Shown piece by piece: positions 5,231 through 12,587 of a DNA stretch of 13,243 nt (positions are counted from its first letter, which is position 1; each line of letters starts with the position of its first letter). Where the stretch lies: positions 1 through 13,243 of the forward strand of contig JAAZAH010000227.1 of the NCBI GenBank assembly GCA_012514415.1, given 5' to 3'. Origin of the DNA: Sandaracinaceae bacterium. Lineage in GTDB: Bacteria; Myxococcota_A; Polyangia; Polyangiales; Houyiibacteriaceae. A program made the translations under genes and the position numbers. The notes under the pieces are model-generated. The model saw only the letters and a program-made list of their open reading frames with translations. It was not told the DNA's origin and did not search any database.

Positions 5231-8167
5231 TCAATCCGGGATGACGATGGGATCGAGCACGGCGCGAGCCGCGTCGCCGCCGACGCCGCCCTCATCGCGA
5301 GCGCGAAGGAGCAGCCCGCGCTCGCCCATTTCAAGGAGGGTCGAGGCGACGATGGCGCGGACTTCGGCGTCGCCCCCGTTGAGCGCCTCCCAGAGCTGCT
5401 CACGGACAAAGCGCGGATGCGTCCCGTTCGGTCCAACGCCCGGGCGTTTGAGCAGCTCGAGGAGTTTGGCGTGAGCGAAGCCATAACTTCGATTTCCGTC
5501 GCCGAGCCTCAGTTGGTTCGCGGTGCGGAGGCGGCGGTAGATGCTGCCATCCTCGAACATAGTCTTCGTCAGCGTATCGAACCAACGGAGATCGCGCGAG
5601 GTGTACGGATCGCTCACGATCTCTCGAAGATCGGTGCTTTCGCCCATGCGTTCGATGAGTCGCCGCGTCGCGCTCTCGCCTCCGCTCATGCTCAACGCGA
5701 TGGCCGCCTGGGGGGCGGTCCGCTCGTTGGCGAGAAGGTTGAGGAGGCGCGCGTCATTCGATGGATCGGCCGCATAGCCGATCGCAATGGCGGCTGCTCG
5801 ACGAAGATCGGTAGGTTCGTTGCTTCCGATGAGGTTGAGGAGCGTCTCGTTGAGCGTGGGCTGAGCCTTCTGCCAGAGGGCTTGGATGTAATAGCCCTTC
5901 GAGGCGCGGGTAATCTCGCTTCCCGAAAGCTTCTTGAGGACCTCGCGCATCTCGTCGGGGCCGGCGAGCTGGCCGATGGATTCGGCAGCGAAGGTGCGAA
6001 GCTCGTAATCGTCCTCACCGTCTTCGACGATGCGCATCAGCAGCGGGATCGCGTCGGTGCGACCGGCGATGCCGAGGGCGCGAATCGCGCCGCGACGCTT
6101 CCGGATGATCTTATCGTTCGCGGACCGTCGCTCGTTGAAGTTCGTGGCGCCGAGCTTCAAATCTCGCGGGCGAGCTGCGATCTCACGGAGGCGGCGATAG
6201 CTCGCATCGTCTCCGATATTCGCGAGGGCCATCGCGGCGACTTCGCTATCGTCGCTATCGAGCTCCGCCATCAGTGCACGCGCAGCAGCGGGATCACGCG
6301 TCGCGCCGAGCGCAGCCATCGTATCGGCGCGGCGACCGGGGCGATCCTTGAGGAGCTTGAGAAGTGAAGGAACGGCCTCTTTGGTTGCGATGAGTCGAAG
6401 CGCTTCGAGGGCCTTCCTCGCCTCGGTGTGATCGGAGTCATGCGCGATGTCGAGGAGAAGCGGCTGGGCGCGGGGATCGTTAATCTCCGCAAGCCCATAG
6501 AGCGCGATCTGGCGGATCTCTTCGTCTTTATCGTCGAGCATCGCGGCCAGCGCGTCGGCAACCCGGGCGTCATGCGTTGCGGCGACGAGACGGGTGAGAT
6601 CGCGCCGATCGCGCTCGGAGGTTGCGCGCTTGAGGAGCTCGGCGAGCGCAGGGCCTGCGACCGAGCGGGAGAGGGCATCGAGGAGTTCGCGACGGTTTCC
6701 GGCACCGGATTCAAGCGCACGAAAGAGAGGCCCCGCTGCGCGTGCGTCTGCCGTGCGCCCAAGGCCAACGGCGGCCGAGCGAAGCACCTCGGCGTTTCGC
6801 CCTTCGTCTCCGCGAGCGATCTCCGATTCGAGCAAGCGAATGAGCGGCTCGACGACGGCCGGATCGCCCGCTTCGGCGAGTGAGTGAGCCGTGAGCACAC
6901 GGACGCTCGCCTCTTCGTGCATCAGCAGCTCGTCTGAGATCAAGCGTTCGACGCCGATCGCCCTTGCAACAACGCGCGGATCGTAGCCGTCGATGCGCGC
7001 AATGAGTCCGGTTCGGAAGGCTTCGAGGATTTCATCCGATGCTTCGCGTGCTTCGAGGACGGCGAGCGCCCAGATCACCTGAGCGCGATCTCGGGCATCG
7101 GTCTTGGGTAGCTCTTCGAGGAGTTTCGCTTTCGCAGCGTCGGCGGCAGGCCGGCCGATTTGAACCAGCGCTGCGGCCGCTTGACGCCGCACGATGCCTC
7201 CGTTTTCGAGCTCATCGATGATGGCGGGGACAGCGCGTTCGTCGCGGAAATGTCCGATGTTCTGAAGGAGCCGGACTTTGAGATCGGGGCTCGTGATCTC
7301 GGGAAGTGTCTCGCGGAGGGCGCGAAGAAGCTCTTCGCGATCGTGGATTCTCCCGATCGCCTCGACGAGCTCGGCTTCTTCCGCGGCTCGTCGGCTTGTG
7401 TACACGCCCCAGCTCGCGATGAGCGCGATGGCGAGGGCGCCGATGAGGAGGCCGAACTTCGTCGCGCGCGAAAATCCCCCGCCGAGATTGCCGTACTCAG
7501 GATCTTTCGCGAGCTCCTTCGGATCGAGGCGCGCGGCTTTCTCGATCTCGAACGCGAGCGCCGGATCGATTTCGGTCCGAGCCGCAGCGGGAGGTGGAGG
7601 CGTAGGCGCGGCGAAGAGATCTTCATCCTCGTCGTCGACCTCCTCGCTGAAGAGATCCGTTCCGTCGATTTCGGGTTCGAGCTCTTCGCCGAGGTCTTCG
7701 ATTGAGAGTTCGTCCGCGAGCTCTTCGACCGAGCCCGTGAGTGCGGCATCACCGACCGGATCGGGACGTGGCGGTGCCGCGGGCAGGGTCTCGTTCGGCG
7801 CAGCCTCCACCGCTTGCGGTGTGGACGCTTCGAGCAACTCGTCGAGTGAGGGTACGTCGACGATGGAGCTTCGCGAGGGCTCGACCGGTGTCGACGTCAC
7901 GGGCGAGGGGACGACGGGTTTCGGTATGGCCGGTCTGGGCACGGCCGTTTGGGGTTTCGGGGTAGGAGGTTTGGCCACAGCGGGCTTGGAAACCGAAAGC
8001 GGGCGCGGCGGTGCGGCGGGTTTGGCTGCGGCGGGCGGTTTGGCCGGGGCAGGGGGCTTGGCGGGCGCTGGCGGCGTCGGTGCGCTCAGCGTCTTTGCTG
8101 CCGGACGAGGCGGAGCTGCCGGCCGGGGTGCGCGAGGGGGAGGAAGCTTTCGATCGTCATTCGCCAT
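5231..8167 (-). CDS. single-pass membrane protein with disordered N-terminus and long HEAT-repeat solenoid
   Basis: This 978-residue protein has four parts. Residues 1-100 are Pro/Ala/Lys-rich, with near-tandem PPAPAK units. Residues 140-190 are strongly acidic and carry VEELADELSIEDLGEELEPE-type helices. A single hydrophobic segment lies at about 238-256 (FGLLIGALAIALIASWGVY), followed by TSRRAAEEAE. From about 265 to the end there are many helical repeats of roughly 30 residues (for example DERAVPAIIDELENGGIVRRQAAAALVQIG and DDKDEEIRQIALYGLAEINDPRAQPLLLDIA), typical of HEAT/PBS-lyase repeats. There is no cleavable signal peptide. The likely topology has the disordered tail in the cytoplasm and the solenoid on the other side of the membrane, but flanking charges do not settle this. 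HEAT solenoids bind proteins and no catalytic domain is visible, so it is probably a scaffold. The ATG at 8167 has no clear ribosome site. The gene is divergent from ihfB. Confidence 0.9.
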   Translation of the reverse strand: MANDDRKLPPPRAPRPAAPPRPAAKTLSAPTPPAPAKPPAPAKPPAAAKPAAPPRPLSVSKPAVAKPPTPKPQTAVPRPAIPKPVVPSPVTSTPVEPSRSSIVDVPSLDELLEASTPQAVEAAPNETLPAAPPRPDPVGDAALTGSVEELADELSIEDLGEELEPEIDGTDLFSEEVDDEDEDLFAAPTPPPPAAARTEIDPALAFEIEKAARLDPKELAKDPEYGNLGGGFSRATKFGLLIGALAIALIASWGVYTSRRAAEEAELVEAIGRIHDREELLRALRETLPEITSPDLKVRLLQNIGHFRDERAVPAIIDELENGGIVRRQAAAALVQIGRPAADAAKAKLLEELPKTDARDRAQVIWALAVLEAREASDEILEAFRTGLIARIDGYDPRVVARAIGVERLISDELLMHEEASVRVLTAHSLAEAGDPAVVEPLIRLLESEIARGDEGRNAEVLRSAAVGLGRTADARAAGPLFRALESGAGNRRELLDALSRSVAGPALAELLKRATSERDRRDLTRLVAATHDARVADALAAMLDDKDEEIRQIALYGLAEINDPRAQPLLLDIAHDSDHTEARKALEALRLIATKEAVPSLLKLLKDRPGRRADTMAALGATRDPAAARALMAELDSDDSEVAAMALANIGDDASYRRLREIAARPRDLKLGATNFNERRSANDKIIRKRRGAIRALGIAGRTDAIPLLMRIVEDGEDDYELRTFAAESIGQLAGPDEMREVLKKLSGSEITRASKGYYIQALWQKAQPTLNETLLNLIGSNEPTDLRRAAAIAIGYAADPSNDARLLNLLANERTAPQAAIALSMSGGESATRRLIERMGESTDLREIVSDPYTSRDLRWFDTLTKTMFEDGSIYRRLRTANQLRLGDGNRSYGFAHAKLLELLKRPGVGPNGTHPRFVREQLWEALNGGDAEVRAIVASTLLEMGERGLLLRARDEGGVGGDAARAVLDPIVIPD

Positions 8168-8313
8168 GGTCGTTTTCTATATCGGTAATGCGCGCTTGGG
8201 GACGCGATAAGACGCGGCTCTGCCCGCTTGGGATCGCGAGCGCGCGACGTCTCCGCACCCGCTCTTTGGACTCTAACTTATTGCGCGCCTTCTGTGGCGG
8301 GATTCCGCGTGTT

Positions 8314-8345
8314 CTGGCCGATGGGGTGCGTCGTGAAACGGCCAG
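8314..8345. repeat. inverted repeat between the divergent HEAT and ihfB genes
   Basis: Perfect 7-bp arms CTGGCCG (8314-8320) and CGGCCAG (8339-8345) are separated by 18 bp, ending 28 bp before the ihfB -35 hexamer. It could be a protein-binding site or a hairpin. No other element in the roughly 260-bp divergent gap (8168-8426) is convincing apart from the ihfB promoter. Confidence 0.3.
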
Positions 8346-8373
8346 GGTGGAAAGTTCTGCCGTAATTCAATGA

Positions 8374-8401
8374 TTGACCCGGGGATGATGAGCGATATAC
8401 T
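8374..8401 (+). promoter_or_regulatory. sigma70-type promoter of ihfB
   Basis: The -35 hexamer TTGACC (8374-8379) and the -10 hexamer TATACT (8396-8401) each match consensus at five of six positions and are 16 bp apart. Transcription would begin near 8408, leaving a leader of about 19 bases before the ATG at 8427. This argues against the longer in-frame starts at 8370, 8385 and 8388. Confidence 0.65.
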
Positions 8402-8426
8402 CACGCCAGCTTATCTGCCTCGTCCT

Positions 8427-8735
8427 ATGACTAAATCTGAACTCATCGAGCGAGTCGCGCAGCGCACAAAGATCACGAAGAATCGCGCCGAACAAGTTGT
8501 CAATTGCATCTTCGACTCAATGACGGACGCGCTCGGTCAGGGGCACGGCATCGAGATCCGCGGCTTCGGCAGCTTCTCGATTCGCGAATACCGCGGCTAT
8601 AAAGGGCGCAACCCGCGCACGGGCGAAGAGGTTGACGTCGAGCCGAAGCGTCTGCCGTTTTTCAAGGTCGGAAAAGAGCTGAAGGAGCTCGTCAACGGCG
8701 GCGGTCGTGATGGCGAGTCGGGCGGAAACAGCTAA
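8427..8735 (+). CDS. ihfB: integration host factor beta-like DNA-binding protein (HU/IHF family)
   Basis: The 102-residue protein is a HU/IHF-family DNA-bending protein that acts as a dimer in the nucleoid. It begins MTKSELIERVAQRT, nearly identical to the E. coli IHF-beta N-terminus. The two helices are followed by IEIRGFGSFSIREY (42-55). The DNA-contacting beta-arm has RNPRTGE (61-67), with the intercalating proline at 63. FFKVGKELKELVN (78-90) closes the fold. A Gly/Ser-rich tail of about 12 residues (GGGRDGESGGNS) extends past the usual end. The ATG was chosen because the promoter at 8374-8401 lies inside the longer versions of the frame and because the N-terminus then matches the family. 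The partner IHF-alpha is not in the window, so it might act as a homodimer or pair with a distant subunit. The downstream tyrS follows within about 10 bp or overlaps it. Confidence 0.92.
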   Translation: MTKSELIERVAQRTKITKNRAEQVVNCIFDSMTDALGQGHGIEIRGFGSFSIREYRGYKGRNPRTGEEVDVEPKRLPFFKVGKELKELVNGGGRDGESGGNS

Positions 8736-8745
8736 GCTCACGCGC

Positions 8746-9969
8746 GTGAACGCGAAAGAACAGCTTGAAGCGCTCCGAAGGGGCACGGTCGATCTCCAGG
8801 TCGAGGAGGACCTGCTGAAACGCCTTGAAGAGGGGCGGCCGCTACGCGTGAAGGCAGGGTTTGATCCGACGCGCCCAGATTTACACCTCGGCCATTCGGT
8901 GCTCCTGCAGAAGATGCGCGCCTTCCAGGATCTCGGACACGAGATCTATTTTGTCGTGGGCGATTTCACGGCGCGCATCGGCGATCCTTCCGGCAAGAGC
9001 GCCACTCGCAGCGTCCCGACCGAGGAGGAAATTCGGGAAGGCGCGCGCACCTACGCCGAGCAGGCGTTCAAGATCCTCGACCCGGATCGGACGCACGTCG
9101 TCTACAATTCGACGTGGCTGTCTTCGCTTAACCTTGCCGATGTGATCCACCTCGCGGGGAAGTATCGCCTTGCGCGGATGATGGAGCGGGACGATTTCAA
9201 GAAGCGCTGGAACGAAAATCAGAGCATCTCGATCCACGAGCTCCTCTATCCACTCGTGCAGGCGTACGATTCGATTCACCTCAAGGCCGATGTCGAGCTT
9301 GGCGGGACCGATCAGCTCTTCAATCTGATGGTGGGCCGCGACTTGATGCGCGAGTACGGGCTTCGACCGCAATGCGTGATGACGACGCCGATCCTCGAAG
9401 GGCTCTCGGCGCGCGTCGAGGGAGGCGTGCTCGTCGGTGATAAGATGAGCAAGAGCCTCGACAACTACGTCGGTCTGGATGAGCCGCCCGAGGCACAGTT
9501 CGGGAAACTGATGAGCGTCTCGGACGAGCTGATGTGGCGCTATTATGAGCTGCTCTCGTCGCTGGATGACTCCGAGTTGAAGGCGCGGAAGGCGCAGGTC
9601 GCGCGCGGTGAGCTGCATCCCAAGCGCGCGAAGGCCGATCTCGCGCTCGAGTTGGTCTCGCGCTATCACAGCCGAGAGGCGGCTCTCGAGGCTGAGCGCA
9701 AATGGGAGGCGCAGTTCAGCAGGCGAGAGGTCCCTGAAGATCTTCCGCTCTATGAGGCTGACGTTGGAGAGCAGGGATCGTTGCCGCTCTTTCGGGTAAT
9801 TGCCGACGCGGGGCTTGTCCCAAGCGGGAGCGAGGCGCGCCGACGCATCAAGGCGGGCGCCGTCGAGATCGATGGAGAGAAAAATACCGATGAGCGCGCG
9901 ACGCTTTCGCCAGGGGAATACATCATCAAAGCGGGAAAGCGGGCTTGGGCGAAGGTGATCCTTCGCTAG
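8746..9969 (+). CDS. tyrS: tyrosyl-tRNA synthetase
   Basis: This class I aminoacyl-tRNA synthetase charges tRNA-Tyr with tyrosine in the cytoplasm. The 407 residues counted from the GTG at 8746 include the HIGH-box equivalent HLGH (47-50), the segments VGDFTARIGDPSGKSATR and LLYPLVQAYDSIHL, the tyrosine-site motif VELGGTDQLFN (about 183-193), and a standard KMSKS loop GDKMSKSLDN (231-240). A C-terminal S4-like RNA-binding domain follows (GLVPSGSEARRRIKAGAVEIDG to the end). The KMSKS plus HLGH combination marks the H. influenzae/Deinococcus-type TyrRS rather than the E. coli type with KFGKT. The start is uncertain. GTG at 8746 gives the usual N-terminus (NAKEQLEALRRGTV), while ATG 8710 or GTG 8707 would overlap ihfB by 26-29 bp and suggest translational coupling. 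Neither has a strong ribosome site. Confidence 0.95.
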   Translation: MNAKEQLEALRRGTVDLQVEEDLLKRLEEGRPLRVKAGFDPTRPDLHLGHSVLLQKMRAFQDLGHEIYFVVGDFTARIGDPSGKSATRSVPTEEEIREGARTYAEQAFKILDPDRTHVVYNSTWLSSLNLADVIHLAGKYRLARMMERDDFKKRWNENQSISIHELLYPLVQAYDSIHLKADVELGGTDQLFNLMVGRDLMREYGLRPQCVMTTPILEGLSARVEGGVLVGDKMSKSLDNYVGLDEPPEAQFGKLMSVSDELMWRYYELLSSLDDSELKARKAQVARGELHPKRAKADLALELVSRYHSREAALEAERKWEAQFSRREVPEDLPLYEADVGEQGSLPLFRVIADAGLVPSGSEARRRIKAGAVEIDGEKNTDERATLSPGEYIIKAGKRAWAKVILR

Positions 9970-9998
9970 GAGCGCTTCGGATGGGGCCGAGCGCCTCC
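9969..9998 (+). terminator. hairpin after tyrS (no U-tract)
   Basis: Directly at the tyrS stop codon, GGAGCGCTTCGG (9969-9980) can pair with CCGAGCGCCTCC (9987-9998), with one bulge on each side and a six-base loop. No T-run follows, so it may only attenuate readthrough into gshA, which begins 54 bp after tyrS. Confidence 0.35.
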
Positions 9999-10023
9999 GC
10001 GTGCTAAAGGATCGCCAGAGCCC

Positions 10024-11364
10024 ATGCAGGAACGCGCCAAGACCCTTGATTTCGCCTCCCTCTCTCAGCCCTTTCGGGAGGCCGAGAAAGACGCGTCAAA
10101 ATTTCGGATCGGGACAGAGTCCGAGAAGTTCGCTGTGCGTCCCGATGGCGGTCCGGTTCTTTACGATGAGCCGAATGGCATTGTCGATCTGCTGAAGCTC
10201 CTCGCTGCGCGTTTTGGTTGGGAGCCTTCGAACGAGTATCCGGGCGGGCCCATCCTCGCGCTCAAGCGCGACGAGGCTTCGATTACGCTCGAACCGGGCG
10301 GGCAGTTCGAAATCTCGGGTGCGCCCTTCGCAACGCTCGACGACACCGCGGAAGAGTTCAGCACGCATCGCGCAGAACTCGAGGCTGTCGGGAGGGAACT
10401 TGGGATCGTCTTTCTTGGGCTCGGCTTTCATCCCTTCGCCACACGCGCCGAGCTCCCTTGGGTGCCCAAGCTTCGTTATCCCATCATGCGCGATTATCTG
10501 CCGACGAGAGGGCATCGCGCGCACGATATGATGCAGCGCACCTCGACGGTTCAGGCCAATCTCGACTATGCGAGCGAGGAGGACGCCATGCGGAAACTCA
10601 AGCTCGCGCTCCGCGTTCAACCGCTCCTTTCGGTGATGTTTGCGAACTCACCCTTCAAAGAGGGAAAGCGGGGCGATTATTTGAGCGAGCGGGCGGATGT
10701 GTGGCTTCATATGGATCCGGATCGCTCTGGTATCCCCGCGTTCGCCTTTACGGATGCGCTCGAGTACCGAGAATACATCGAGTACGCCCTCGATGTTCCG
10801 ATGTTCATCGTCAAACGCGGCTCGGAGATTCAACGCGCGACGCATTTGACGTTTCGGCAGTTTCTCCGGGATGGGCTCGGCGAGGCGAGGGCGACGCTTG
10901 AGGATTGGACGGTCCATCTTGCAACGCTCTTCCCCGAGGCGCGGCTCAAGCACATCATCGAGATGCGGGGCATCGATGCGCAGAATGCGGAGCTCGCGGT
11001 CGCGGCTTCGGCCTTCTTCAAAGGCCTCTTTTACGATTCTCGGAGCTTGGATGCGCTCGAGGCGCTTCTTCGGGGCATCACGAGGGAAGCGCTTGAGGGT
11101 TATCGGCGGCGGGCGCCGTCGGAGGGCTACTCGGCCGAGCTCGGTGGGAAGAGCACACGTGAGTATGCCGAGGCGCTCCTCGATCTTGCGGATTCGGGGC
11201 TGCGGCGCCTTGCGGGCGAGGGGGCGAGCGAGCGACGTTTTCTCGAGCCGATCGCGGAGCTGATTCGAGATGGAGAGAGCCCGGCATCGCGGATGCTCCG
11301 GGAGGCTGGCGATCGCGAAGGCGAGGAGCTTCGGCGCTTTCTTCTTGAACGGGCGCGCTTTTAG
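10024..11364 (+). CDS. gshA: glutamate-cysteine ligase, plant/proteobacterial type (GCS2)
   Basis: The enzyme makes gamma-glutamylcysteine from glutamate and cysteine with ATP, the first step of glutathione synthesis, in the cytoplasm. The 446 residues carry the family pattern: FRIGTESEKFAV (27-38, metal/glutamate-binding acids Glu32 and Glu34), SITLEPGGQFEISGAP (86-101), GLGFHPF (132-138), the TSTVQANLDY segment (173-182), ANSPF, and a C-terminal helical region with HIIEMRGID. Length is close to the plant and alphaproteobacterial enzymes (TIGR01436-like). The family form of 173-181 is usually TCTVQVNLD; here the Cys is Ser, and I find no cysteine anywhere in the chain, so the disulfide redox switch of the plant enzyme is impossible. 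The ATG at 10024 has only a distant AAAGG upstream. No glutathione synthetase (gshB) is in the window. EgtA-type ergothioneine ligases are related, but the match here is closer to GshA. Confidence 0.9.
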   Translation: MQERAKTLDFASLSQPFREAEKDASKFRIGTESEKFAVRPDGGPVLYDEPNGIVDLLKLLAARFGWEPSNEYPGGPILALKRDEASITLEPGGQFEISGAPFATLDDTAEEFSTHRAELEAVGRELGIVFLGLGFHPFATRAELPWVPKLRYPIMRDYLPTRGHRAHDMMQRTSTVQANLDYASEEDAMRKLKLALRVQPLLSVMFANSPFKEGKRGDYLSERADVWLHMDPDRSGIPAFAFTDALEYREYIEYALDVPMFIVKRGSEIQRATHLTFRQFLRDGLGEARATLEDWTVHLATLFPEARLKHIIEMRGIDAQNAELAVAASAFFKGLFYDSRSLDALEALLRGITREALEGYRRRAPSEGYSAELGGKSTREYAEALLDLADSGLRRLAGEGASERRFLEPIAELIRDGESPASRMLREAGDREGEELRRFLLERARF

Positions 11365-11461
11365 TCCGCATCGGTTCCTTTCGGCGCTGTGGGTTCAAGT
11401 TTGCGCGGATCTTGCGCTTGATGACGACTCGGGTGGTGCGGTTTGAAGCGGGCGTGGGCGA

Positions 11462-11500
11462 GTGGAGCGAGCGTATGGATCCGGTAGAAGGTCGCTCCGC
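11462..11500. repeat. inverted repeat in the leader region of the bactofilin gene
   Basis: GTGGAGCGA (11462-11470) can pair with TCGCTCCGC (11492-11500) over nine positions including one G-T wobble. The 21-base loop contains the palindrome GGATCC. It lies about 75 bp before the bactofilin start, in the 210-bp gap after gshA. It might be a leader hairpin or a binding site. No convincing terminator or -35/-10 pair is visible elsewhere in this gap. Confidence 0.25.
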
Positions 11501-11563
11501 ACGGGTTCGAAAATATGACAGGCGGGTCTGACTCGCGTTATGTCTCGTAAAATCCTTGGACTG

Positions 11564-11570
11564 AAGGTGA
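11564..11570 (+). promoter_or_regulatory. ribosome binding site of the bactofilin gene
   Basis: AAGGTGA precedes the ATG at 11575 with a four-base spacer. It supports this start over the ATG at 11587. Confidence 0.6.
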
Positions 11571-11574
11571 ACCC

Positions 11575-12024
11575 ATGAAAGAGACGATGAGGATTCCGGC
11601 ACGCGCAGCCATCCGAGGCGATATCGAGGCGCTCGCTGAGGTGGTCGTGGAGGGCGAGATCGAAGGGAGCATCCGCGCCGACTCCGTGCTCATCGTCCAT
11701 GGAGGGTTCGTCGCGGGCGAGATTGTGGCGAGGCGCGTTGAGATCGAGGGGCGCCTCCTCGGGCGAGCGAGCGCGGATCAGTTGATCATCGCCGGGCCGG
11801 AGGCGCTGGTGGACGGCGATCTTGCTGCAGCGGAGTTTCAGATCGATCCAGAGGCGGCCATCACGGGTGAGCTCATCTCCACGTCGGAGCCGAAGCGACG
11901 CGAGCCCGCACCGAGGCCTAAGCGACACAAGGGCGCTAAAGGAGGCATGCGGCGCGCGATTCCGGAGCCGAGGATGCCTGTCATGCTGCGCGCGCGCGGC
12001 GAACGGCGTACAATCCCGACATGA
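11575..12024 (+). CDS. bactofilin (polymer-forming cytoskeletal protein)
   Basis: The 149-residue product shows the bactofilin (DUF583) beta-helix core at about 12-101: short rungs with alternating hydrophobic residues and turn glycines, for example IRGDIEALAEVVVEGEIEGS, VHGGFVAGEIVARRVEIEGR and LVDGDLAAAEFQIDPEAAITG. Bactofilins self-assemble without nucleotide into filaments near the membrane and position cell-wall, motility or chromosome-segregation proteins. The N-terminal tail is very short. The C-terminal 45 residues are unusual: Pro/Arg/Lys-rich and strongly basic (PKRHKGAKGGMRR), possibly a contact for nucleic acid, acidic lipid or a partner. The ATG has a good ribosome site. The stop codon overlaps the pyrE start (ATGA at 12021-12024), indicating translational coupling. 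Confidence 0.9.
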   Translation: MKETMRIPARAAIRGDIEALAEVVVEGEIEGSIRADSVLIVHGGFVAGEIVARRVEIEGRLLGRASADQLIIAGPEALVDGDLAAAEFQIDPEAAITGELISTSEPKRREPAPRPKRHKGAKGGMRRAIPEPRMPVMLRARGERRTIPT

Positions 12025-12587
12025 GTTCGACAGCCAGAGAGCAACTCTTTGCGCTCCTTCGAGAGCGCTCATTTCGTCGTGGGACATTTATGCTGACGAG
12101 CGGGAAGACGAGCGATTTTTTCATCGATTGCAAGCCCGCGGTGCTGACGTCCGAGGGACATCGCTTGGTTGGGGAGTTGCTGTACGAGGCGATCGATCGG
12201 CTCGACGCAAGGCCGCAAGCCGTTGCGGGTGTTGAGCTCGGCGGGTGTCCGCTTGCGAGTGCCGTGAGCCTCACATCGTCACTCGGAGGTCGCCGTGCGA
12301 TCGATGCGCTCTACATCCGAAAGGCGAAGAAGGGGCACGGCACGGGCAAGCAGATCGAGGGGGCAGATCGGCTCGCGCCGGGAGCGAATATCGTCATCGT
12401 TGAAGATACGGTGACGACCGGAGGCTCGACTCTGAGTGCGATTGAGACGGTGCGCGAGGCCGGCTACGCGATTTCGGCGGTCTTTGCCATTGTCGACCGG
12501 CTCGAAGGAGGGCGAGAGGCGATCGAGGGGGCGGGTGTGCGATTTGAGTCGCTCTACACTCGGCGCGATTTCATGGGTGAGGACTGA
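12021..12587 (+). CDS. pyrE: orotate phosphoribosyltransferase
   Basis: PyrE transfers phosphoribose from PRPP to orotate, giving OMP in pyrimidine synthesis. The 188-residue chain has FMLTSGKTSDFFIDCKP (23-39), GVELGGCPLASAVS (70-83), the mobile catalytic loop RKAKKGHGTGKQIEG (100-114), and the PRPP-binding signature IVIVEDTVTTGGST (124-137). These are complete and unaltered. The ATG overlaps the bactofilin stop codon by four bases and has no ribosome site of its own, so translation is probably coupled. The next gene begins at the base after the pyrE stop codon. Confidence 0.96.
   Translation: MSSTAREQLFALLRERSFRRGTFMLTSGKTSDFFIDCKPAVLTSEGHRLVGELLYEAIDRLDARPQAVAGVELGGCPLASAVSLTSSLGGRRAIDALYIRKAKKGHGTGKQIEGADRLAPGANIVIVEDTVTTGGSTLSAIETVREAGYAISAVFAIVDRLEGGREAIEGAGVRFESLYTRRDFMGED

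Noticed and set aside
5168..6367. Plus-strand open frame of 399 codons opposite the HEAT-repeat gene
   Set aside because: The minus-strand frame reads as regular HEAT repeats throughout. The plus-strand product is low in structure and has no ribosome site.
7278..8210. Ser/Gly-rich plus-strand frame of 310 codons
   Set aside because: It is the reverse complement of the Pro/Ala-rich and acidic N-terminus of the HEAT protein. The composition mirrors that region.
8370..8426. Longer IHF-beta N-terminus starting at 8370 or 8388
   Set aside because: A near-consensus promoter lies inside it, and the family N-terminus is MTKSELIE, which begins at 8427.
11500..11518. GGGTTCGAAAAT resembling a tRNA T-loop
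   Set aside because: The flanking bases cannot form the T-arm stem, and there is no acceptor stem or anticodon arm.
11365..11574. TAAAAT at 11548-11553 as the bactofilin -10 element
   Set aside because: No -35 hexamer at 16-18 bp spacing. The nearest resemblance, CTGACT, is only 14 bp away.
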